Of a stretch of DNA of 51,136 nt, positions 46,366 through 51,136 are shown piece by piece. The position numbers and the translations under genes are program-made. The DNA lies in assembly GCA_028716265.1 (NCBI GenBank), contig JAQUQD010000014.1, positions 1-51,136 on the forward strand, given 5' to 3'. Positions within the stretch are counted from its first letter, which is position 1, and every line of letters starts with the position of its first letter. Source of the stretch: Bacteroidales bacterium (GTDB lineage Bacteria > Bacteroidota > Bacteroidia > Bacteroidales > JAGONC01). A model generated the notes under the pieces. It had not been told where the DNA came from. It saw only the letters and a list, made by a program, of their open reading frames with translations, and did not search any database.

Positions 46366-46492
46366 ACAAAATTCCAAATTCCACGACCCATATTCCAAAC
46401 AAATTCCAAATCACAAATCACATACGGAAAACGCATGGAATTTGGATCTTGTGATTTGTTTGGTTCTTGGATTTTGGAATTTGGAATTTTAA
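46366..46492. repeat. Large AATTCCAAAT inverted repeat between convergent genes
   Basis: Left arm 46366-46423 (CAAAATTCCAAATTCCACGA...) and right arm 46436-46492 (...GGATTTTGGAATTTGGAATTTT) form a gapped stem, with shorter ATTCCAAA direct repeats inside. It fills the gap between the PHP gene and fabH, includes the fabH stop codon, and could act as a bidirectional terminator. Confidence 0.65.
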
Positions 46493-47493
46493 CGCCCGTT
46501 GGCGTTATAACCCCACTTCAGATACATCGCCCCCCAGGTAAATCCAGCCCCGAACGTAGCCAGGATCAGGTTATCGCCTTTATTTAGCTGGTCTTCCCAT
46601 TCCCAGAGCAGCAGTGGCAGGGTGGCGGCGGTAGTGTTTCCGTATTTTTCGATATTGATCATGACCTGTTCGCGGCTGATGCCCATCCGGTTCGCTGTCG
46701 CCTGGATGATCCTCATATTGGCCTGATGGGGAAGGAACCAGGTGAGGTCAGTGGGGGCGAGATGGTTGCGTTGCATGATCTCCACGGAGATGTCAGCCAT
46801 GTTGGCCACGGCATATTTGAAGACCGTCCGGCCTTCCTGGTAGACATAATGTTCGCGTGCGTCCACGGTTTCATGGGAGGCAGGCTTCAGCGATCCTCCC
46901 GCTTTCTGGTGCAGATAGACATGGCCTGAACCATCTGTGCGCAGGATGCTGTCGAGTATGCCATACTCGCCGGTGGTCGGTTCCAGCATCACGGCTCCGG
47001 CTCCATCGCCGAAGATAGGGCAGACTGCCCTGTCCGTGTAATCGACGATGGTCGACATCTTTTCCGCACCCACGATGACCACTTTCTTATAGTCGCCGGC
47101 TTCGATAAAGCGGCTCCCGGTTTCCAGGGCGTATAAAAATCCGGAACATCCTGCTCCCAGGTCAAAGCTGAAGGCGTTTTTAATGCCGACCATGTCGCTG
47201 ATCAGGTTGGCCGTGGCCGGAAATTGCATATCCGGGGTTACAGTGGCACAGATCAGCACATCCACCTGCTCAGGGGATGTATTTGTCTTTTGAAGCAGTT
47301 CATCCACAGCCTTTGCTCCCAGGAAAGCGGATCCTTTATCCTTTTCTTTTAAAATCCTCCGCTCTTTGATGCCAATCCGCTCCATGATCCACTCATCCGT
47401 AGTGTCAACCATCCGGCTCAATTCCTCATTGGTCAGTCTGTATTCAGGTAAATACGCTCCTACACCTGTGATCGCTGCTCTAATTTTTCCCAT
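46489..47493 (-). CDS. fabH: 3-oxoacyl-ACP synthase III
   Basis: Initiates fatty-acid synthesis by condensing acetyl-CoA or branched acyl-CoA with malonyl-ACP. The 334-residue product carries the Cys-His-Asn triad: Cys116 in [13 protein letters not shown], His256 in [10 protein letters not shown] and Asn286 in KYGNTTAAT. Other family motifs: [42 protein letters not shown]. It lies 53 bp after plsX in the DUF177-rpmF-plsX-fabH operon, so it is presumably the primary initiator enzyme. Confidence 0.97.
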   Translation of the reverse strand: MGKIRAAITGVGAYLPEYRLTNEELSRMVDTTDEWIMERIGIKERRILKEKDKGSAFLGAKAVDELLQKTNTSPEQVDVLICATVTPDMQFPATANLISDMVGIKNAFSFDLGAGCSGFLYALETGSRFIEAGDYKKVVIVGAEKMSTIVDYTDRAVCPIFGDGAGAVMLEPTTGEYGILDSILRTDGSGHVYLHQKAGGSLKPASHETVDAREHYVYQEGRTVFKYAVANMADISVEIMQRNHLAPTDLTWFLPHQANMRIIQATANRMGISREQVMINIEKYGNTTAATLPLLLWEWEDQLNKGDNLILATFGAGFTWGAMYLKWGYNANGR

Positions 47494-47546
47494 AATACCA
47501 ATAGATATATGTTCAGAAAAGAATGATCAGGTAAATAATGAAAAAA

Positions 47547-48503
47547 TTATGTGTTGTTGCTGATTTCAATCAATGAATGGCGGATTTTTTCAGGAAGGTT
47601 CGCCATGGAGACTTCTTTACTAAGAAGGATCATGTTCTTGATGGCACGTTCGTTGGAAATGCCATGACCGACCATCACGGGAGCATTGATGCCCAGGATT
47701 GGGGTTCCTCCGAAATTTTCATAATTGAACCGTTCGAAGTAACCATCCACCAGTCCGCGCTTTTTCATAAGAAAATAGACCTGCTCCAGTGCCTTCAGGA
47801 GGACATTGCCTGTATATCCGTCACAAACCACGACGTCGGCCTTGTCATTGAAAAGAGCCCTCCCCTCCACATTGCCGATAAAATGAAAATCCCGGCTGTC
47901 CTTCATCAGCTGGAAGGATGACTGGCAAAGAAGATTACCCTTGATATCCTCTTCGCCGATATTCAGGAGCCCCACCCGGGGATTGTCGATGTGGTAGACA
48001 TATTTTGTATATACCGAACCGAGGATGCCCAGCTGGTACATGACATCGGGCTTGAGGTCAGGATTGGTTCCGACATCCAGCAGTATGGTCACACCGCCGT
48101 TTTCCTTTGGAATGATGGCAGTGGTGGCCGGACGGATGATGCCCTGGATCACGTTCACACTGTAAATGGATCCCACCATCATGGCACCGCTGCTGCCTGC
48201 ACTGGCAAATGCATCGATATGGTTATCCTTTAACAGCTTAAAGCCAACCGAAATGCTGGAATGGGGCTTTTGCAAAAAGGCCCGGGCGGGCGATTCGTAC
48301 ATATGGATCACCTCGGAGGCATGAACGATCTCAAAACCGGACGGATCGCCTCCCTTGAGAACCAGCGTATCATGGATAACCCTTTCGTCACCGATCAGAA
48401 CGATCCGGTCGTCAGGATTCATTTCCCGGTATGCCTGAATAGCGCCGCCAACGGTAGCATCGGGGAATCGGTCGCCCCCCATGACATCTAAGCCAATTTT
48501 CAT
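47547..48503 (-). CDS. plsX: Phosphate acyltransferase PlsX
   Basis: Converts acyl-ACP to acyl-phosphate for glycerolipid synthesis. The 318-residue protein starts with the family signature MKIGLDVMGGDRFPDATVGGA and contains ASAGSSGAMMVGSIY, VTILLDVGTNPDLKPDV, VGLLNIGEEDIKGN, VVVCDGYTGNVLLKALE and HGISNERAIKN. It lies between rpmF and fabH on the same strand (44 bp after rpmF, 53 bp before fabH). Confidence 0.97.
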   Translation of the reverse strand: MKIGLDVMGGDRFPDATVGGAIQAYREMNPDDRIVLIGDERVIHDTLVLKGGDPSGFEIVHASEVIHMYESPARAFLQKPHSSISVGFKLLKDNHIDAFASAGSSGAMMVGSIYSVNVIQGIIRPATTAIIPKENGGVTILLDVGTNPDLKPDVMYQLGILGSVYTKYVYHIDNPRVGLLNIGEEDIKGNLLCQSSFQLMKDSRDFHFIGNVEGRALFNDKADVVVCDGYTGNVLLKALEQVYFLMKKRGLVDGYFERFNYENFGGTPILGINAPVMVGHGISNERAIKNMILLSKEVSMANLPEKIRHSLIEISNNT

Positions 48504-48547
48504 TCTGTGCCAGTTAGGTGATCAACGATTGAAATTGAAACCGTGTA

Positions 48548-48733
48548 TCAGACAGCCGTTTCTTTCTCAATGGCTTTTTTACCTTTATAATATCCGCATT
48601 CCGGGCAGACACGGTGATAGACTACGGGTGCACCACAATTGGAGCAAATGCTGTAGGTTGCGGGTGTGGTCTTGTCGTGGGTCCTTCTCTTGTCCCTTCT
48701 GGTCTTGGAGTGATTTCGTTTCGGATGTGCCAT
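48548..48733 (-). CDS. rpmF: 50S ribosomal protein L32
   Basis: A 61-residue large-subunit protein. It begins MAHPKRNHSKTRRDKRRTHD and has a zinc-ribbon pair CSNC ... CPEC, typical of zinc-binding L32. It lies between the DUF177 gene (25 bp upstream) and plsX in the conserved bacterial order. Confidence 0.97.
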   Translation of the reverse strand: MAHPKRNHSKTRRDKRRTHDKTTPATYSICSNCGAPVVYHRVCPECGYYKGKKAIEKETAV

Positions 48734-48758
48734 AGTGTTGTCTGTTATAAAATAAATA

Positions 48759-49274
48759 TTAAAGCAATTTCTTCAGTGCATCCCACCGGGGATCCACTGA
48801 TTCATTTTCTCCCCTTCCGTCCGGCAGCCTGCCCGTCACCTCGGGATTGCACTGGCTGATCCCCTCTTCATCGTTGGGATGCACGCACTTATAGGGCAAC
48901 AGCAAGTGTATGTACTCATAGATATAATGACTCACGTCGAGCAAGTGCTCAGTAGACGGGATGACCACAATTTCATCTGTTTCCTCATAGCATGTTTCGC
49001 CGAACTTGACGATCAGGCGTTCTGTACCGCCGACTGGCTGGTCATAGTAATCCAGACACCGGTCACACATCACATGGACTGTCCCGCTGATGACAAAATG
49101 CAGCACCAGCATCGACTCCTGTTTTTCAAGCTCCAGGTCAACCTTCAGGTTCCCTGCTTTGATCTGCGAATACTCAAAATGCCGGAAAAATTCATCGTCG
49201 ATGAAAAATTCATATTCGTGCTTTCCCGGTTTCAGGCCGGAAAAGGGAATCACAAACGGATCAATGTAAGACAT
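48759..49274 (-). CDS. DUF177 (YceD family) protein
   Basis: A 171-residue YceD/DUF177 protein, conserved upstream of rpmF and linked to 23S rRNA accumulation in plants and E. coli. Characteristic motifs: FSGLKPGKHEYEFFID, a two-cysteine motif CDRCLDYYDQPV, then HLLDVSHYIYEYIHLLLPYK, and DPRWDALKKLL at the C-terminus. The start is MSYIDPF at 49274. An upstream in-frame ATG (49304) lies within the -7 element, so it cannot be used by that promoter. Confidence 0.93.
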   Translation of the reverse strand: MSYIDPFVIPFSGLKPGKHEYEFFIDDEFFRHFEYSQIKAGNLKVDLELEKQESMLVLHFVISGTVHVMCDRCLDYYDQPVGGTERLIVKFGETCYEETDEIVVIPSTEHLLDVSHYIYEYIHLLLPYKCVHPNDEEGISQCNPEVTGRLPDGRGENESVDPRWDALKKLL

Positions 49275-49301
49275 GCGGCAAAGAACAGAAAAAATTGGGT
49301 G

Positions 49302-49332
49302 CAAAAGTATAACTTTCCCATGTTATTAACAA
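49302..49332 (-). promoter_or_regulatory. Bacteroidota-type promoter of the DUF177-rpmF-plsX-fabH operon
   Basis: On the minus strand: TTG (49332-49330), a 20-nt spacer, then TACTTTTG (49309-49302). Exact consensus match. Predicted start near 49295, about 21 nt before ATG 49274. Confidence 0.75.
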
Positions 49333-49380
49333 ATTAAAAGGGTTTTTAACAACCCACCCCCGTTGAGCTGATCAGGAATC

Positions 49381-49431
49381 ATTTAAACTCCGTTTTCTCC
49401 GTGAATCCTCCGTACACTCCGTGGTTAAATT
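49381..49431. repeat. Second copy of the CACGGAGG repeat
   Basis: ATTTAAACTCCGTTTTCTCC and following sequence matches the reverse complement of 45311-45360 closely, ending TCCGTGGTTAAAT. It sits between the divergent promoters at 49302-49332 and 49483-49513. Confidence 0.65.
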
Positions 49432-49482
49432 GAAGGTTGGCACCCTTGCAGAAAGATGAAGATATTTATTTCCTTTTGCCCC

Positions 49483-49513
49483 TTGATTTGTATTGAATTT
49501 TTCTTTATTTTTG
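49483..49513 (+). promoter_or_regulatory. Bacteroidota-type promoter of the 49529 gene
   Basis: TTG (49483-49485), a 20-nt spacer and TATTTTTG (49506-49513) match the consensus exactly. Start expected near 49520, leaving a leader of about 9 nt. Confidence 0.75.
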
Positions 49514-49528
49514 AGCAAACTCACTTCC

Positions 49529-49861
49529 ATGAAAAATTCAATCTATCGAATACGTTGTTTGTTTACTCCAAAGAGTAAAAAAGGATTTGTCATCCTGAAG
49601 GTGACGGGCGAACCCTCCGGGTTCGACATCACGTACAAATGCAGTGAGATGAAGGCCCGCCAGGAGAAGGACCAGGCCAGTGGCTGGAACCGCACATTCC
49701 GGGCCTGTCCCGGATTGTACATTTATTGTTCGGCGCAGGCAAACCATAAGAATGCCAACGTGTGCGTGGATGTCCTCTTCAATGGTAAGATCTACCGCAG
49801 CGCAACGGCCATGGGCGACTTTGCGTTGGCCACGGCTTCCGGACGGCTGGAACTGGAATGA
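49529..49861 (+). CDS. Small protein of unknown function, possibly cut short by an in-frame TGA
   Basis: A 110-residue protein (MKNSIYRIRCLFTPKSKKGF...) without signal peptide or TM helix. The sequence alternates polar and hydrophobic residues in a beta-sandwich manner (ANVCVDVLFNGKIYRSATAM). I do not recognise the family. After the TGA at 49859-49861 the same frame stays open for 25 more codons to a TGA at 49937-49939, reading LRRTSFEPGTSIGIHVIDLN, which looks like coding sequence. The gene could thus be a recent nonsense mutant, a sequencing error, or a real stop. The start is ATG 49529, not the TTG at 49493, which is inside the promoter. Confidence 0.65.
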   Translation: MKNSIYRIRCLFTPKSKKGFVILKVTGEPSGFDITYKCSEMKARQEKDQASGWNRTFRACPGLYIYCSAQANHKNANVCVDVLFNGKIYRSATAMGDFALATASGRLELE

Positions 49862-49999
49862 CTCAGAAGAACTTCCTTTGAGCCGGGGACCAGCATCGGC
49901 ATCCATGTGATCGACCTGAATAGCCTTTATGCCAGCTGACAGCCTTCGATCCGGATTAATGAAAAGTCCGGTTGTAAACACGCCATGGAATGAACGAAT

Positions 50000-51136
50000 T
50001 TATAGTCCAACCGGTTGCACCTCAACCCAGCATTGACCATGGACAGCCTGACCTCCCAGGGTTCCTTCAACTGTTCCCAGTCCCTGATAGTTCGAGCCTT
50101 CAGGCAATATAACGGTTTGGTTGTTGCGAAGTGTAGTAACCGTAAGGTCTCCCGGTTTTGTTGCTGATTCGAGTTTGATTCGAAACTGCATGTAATATTT
50201 TTGACCTGAAAGGCTTGTCCACTCTGACCCGGGAACAGGCTCAATAGTGATCTCATCGAGCGCCCATGAATGGGCAGCCTTGTACGCACCGTTTTTAGTC
50301 CTTTCACCATCCGTGTGGAAGAGCCGGGCATACGGGAGTGTCGCGCTAACACTACTGCTGATCTTCAGAACATTGATCGCGGTGTTGATGTCGGGTAACT
50401 GGATGGCTATCCAATCCCACCTGGAACCGGCCTGCATTTGTATAGATGTTTCATTGTATGACTTGACAAAATAATCCATCCAACTTTTCCCGCTTGTACC
50501 GCCCAGAGTCACATCGTCGTAATTGATGGTGAATTGCTCCACATCCATCAATGGCAGGGCGTAGTAATACGCTCCCTGGTAATCCATCGGATCTCTAGTG
50601 GCGATTAGATACGCTCCGATTGTTTTTTCGGGCAGGGCCATGATCGCTGTTCTTTGGGCTTCTGTTAAATAATGCGGATACATTGATGTTGTTCCGTATC
50701 CTTGATTTATTGCTCCATAGGGATCGCGTAACCGTACATCCACCTTGAGATTCTTACCGTACAGGTCAATAACGTCAGCAGTAAGGGTTATCACGGCGTC
50801 AGCTGAACCCATCAGCCCAGAGGTAAGTTCCATCTTTACAAACATTCCGGGCAAATCAGATGAGGTCAGTTTCGCACTCCAGGGATTGGTTGTGGTCTCG
50901 AGGTCGGTGGTGGTGAATCCTGACCATTTGAATCCATCCTCCGAATCGCTAAAACCAACGCCGCCTCTGTACCCGACATCCTTGACATATTCAATGCCGA
51001 AGAAGAATGCTAACGTATTGTTTTGAGCATCGGTCATGCTTGCACAGATATTCCATCCGAACTGATGGTAATCCAGGTGTTTTGCGGTCATGTAATCGGA
51101 GAGTTGTTTTGCACTTTGCGATTGAGGTAAAGTGAA
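50000..51136 (-). CDS. AttH/CrtC-like lipocalin-type protein, 5' end beyond the window
   Basis: The minus frame is open from the right edge to the stop at 50000 (378 codons), with no stop before ATG 51091, so the N-terminus is probably outside the window. The C-terminal half resembles the AttH/hydroxyneurosporene-synthase-like fold: WDWIAIQLPDINTAINVL (like yDWfaiQLddG), DEITIEPVPGSEWTS, YYMQFRIKLESA and a final GLGTVEGTLGGQAVHGQCWV (like GxVxVxG...GxGYVEL). Family membership is by pattern resemblance only; catalytic role unknown. The 138-bp gap from 49862 holds only the putative extension of the previous gene. Confidence 0.6.
   Translation of the reverse strand, partial: FTLPQSQSAKQLSDYMTAKHLDYHQFGWNICASMTDAQNNTLAFFFGIEYVKDVGYRGGVGFSDSEDGFKWSGFTTTDLETTTNPWSAKLTSSDLPGMFVKMELTSGLMGSADAVITLTADVIDLYGKNLKVDVRLRDPYGAINQGYGTTSMYPHYLTEAQRTAIMALPEKTIGAYLIATRDPMDYQGAYYYALPLMDVEQFTINYDDVTLGGTSGKSWMDYFVKSYNETSIQMQAGSRWDWIAIQLPDINTAINVLKISSSVSATLPYARLFHTDGERTKNGAYKAAHSWALDEITIEPVPGSEWTSLSGQKYYMQFRIKLESATKPGDLTVTTLRNNQTVILPEGSNYQGLGTVEGTLGGQAVHGQCWVEVQPVGL

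Noticed and set aside
49275-49304. Longer DUF177 start at 49304
   Set aside because: It falls inside the -7 element of the operon's promoter.

Overview
The window reads as a chromosomal segment of a gliding-type Bacteroidota bacterium, most likely of the order Bacteroidales or a close relative. Evidence for this: a GldH-like lipoprotein; three large secreted proteins whose C-termini look like type IX secretion (T9SS) sorting domains; Bacteroidota-specific families (DUF3098, PCMD, viroplasmin-type RNase H, a PorT-type barrel); and many promoters matching the Bacteroidota consensus TTG-N20-TAnnTTTG instead of the E. coli -35/-10. Shine-Dalgarno sequences are weak or absent and several genes start with TTG or GTG. 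No rRNA, tRNA, CRISPR array, transposase or phage gene was seen.

Layout. 1-7.7 kb, minus strand: the N-terminal two thirds of an alpha-2-macroglobulin-like protein (running off the left edge), a DUF3108 protein and leuS. 7.9-13.1 kb, plus strand: an envelope/tRNA run of ftsX, DUF3098, uppP and truB, then queA, ispD and ruvC. 13.1-16.6 kb, minus strand: a degenerate arginase-fold protein and topA. 16.8-23.9 kb, plus strand: miaB, the sulfate activation genes cysC-cysD-cysN, a C69 dipeptidase and a membrane-anchored coiled-coil protein. 23.9-27.8 kb, minus strand: a three-gene operon of a lamin-tail-domain T9SS cargo, a 79-residue protein with an exosortase-type C-terminal signal, and an exosortase. 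28.0-35.4 kb: RNase H, gldH, ribF, a second lamin-tail-domain protein, a PorT-like barrel, a PCMD-T9SS protein and comF. 35.5-40.9 kb, plus strand: a double ABC ATPase, rnr and a YihY/BrkB membrane protein. 40.9-45.1 kb: a divergent locus with a VIT-VWA-TonB_C protein on one side and an ECF sigma factor plus an anti-sigma/TonB_C fusion on the other. 45.5-49.3 kb: a PHP phosphatase and the conserved DUF177-rpmF-plsX-fabH operon. 49.5 kb to the end: a small orphan protein with a possible early stop, and a 5'-truncated AttH/CrtC-like protein.

Two loci stand out. The first is the exosortase operon, where a T9SS cargo, a minimal exosortase substrate and the exosortase are tightly coupled, the last two by an ATGA overlap. 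The second is the sigma/anti-sigma locus, where the anti-sigma factor ends in a periplasmic TonB_C domain closely related to the TonB_C domain of the divergently encoded VIT-VWA protein. This suggests a surface-sensing or envelope-stress circuit.

Intergenic DNA carries several palindromic repeat families. One is a 151-bp MITE-like element; related CACGGA-rich repeats occur near 4.9, 45.3 and 49.4 kb. Short tandem repeats appear to have been captured as the C-terminal tails of IspD and the ABC ATPase.
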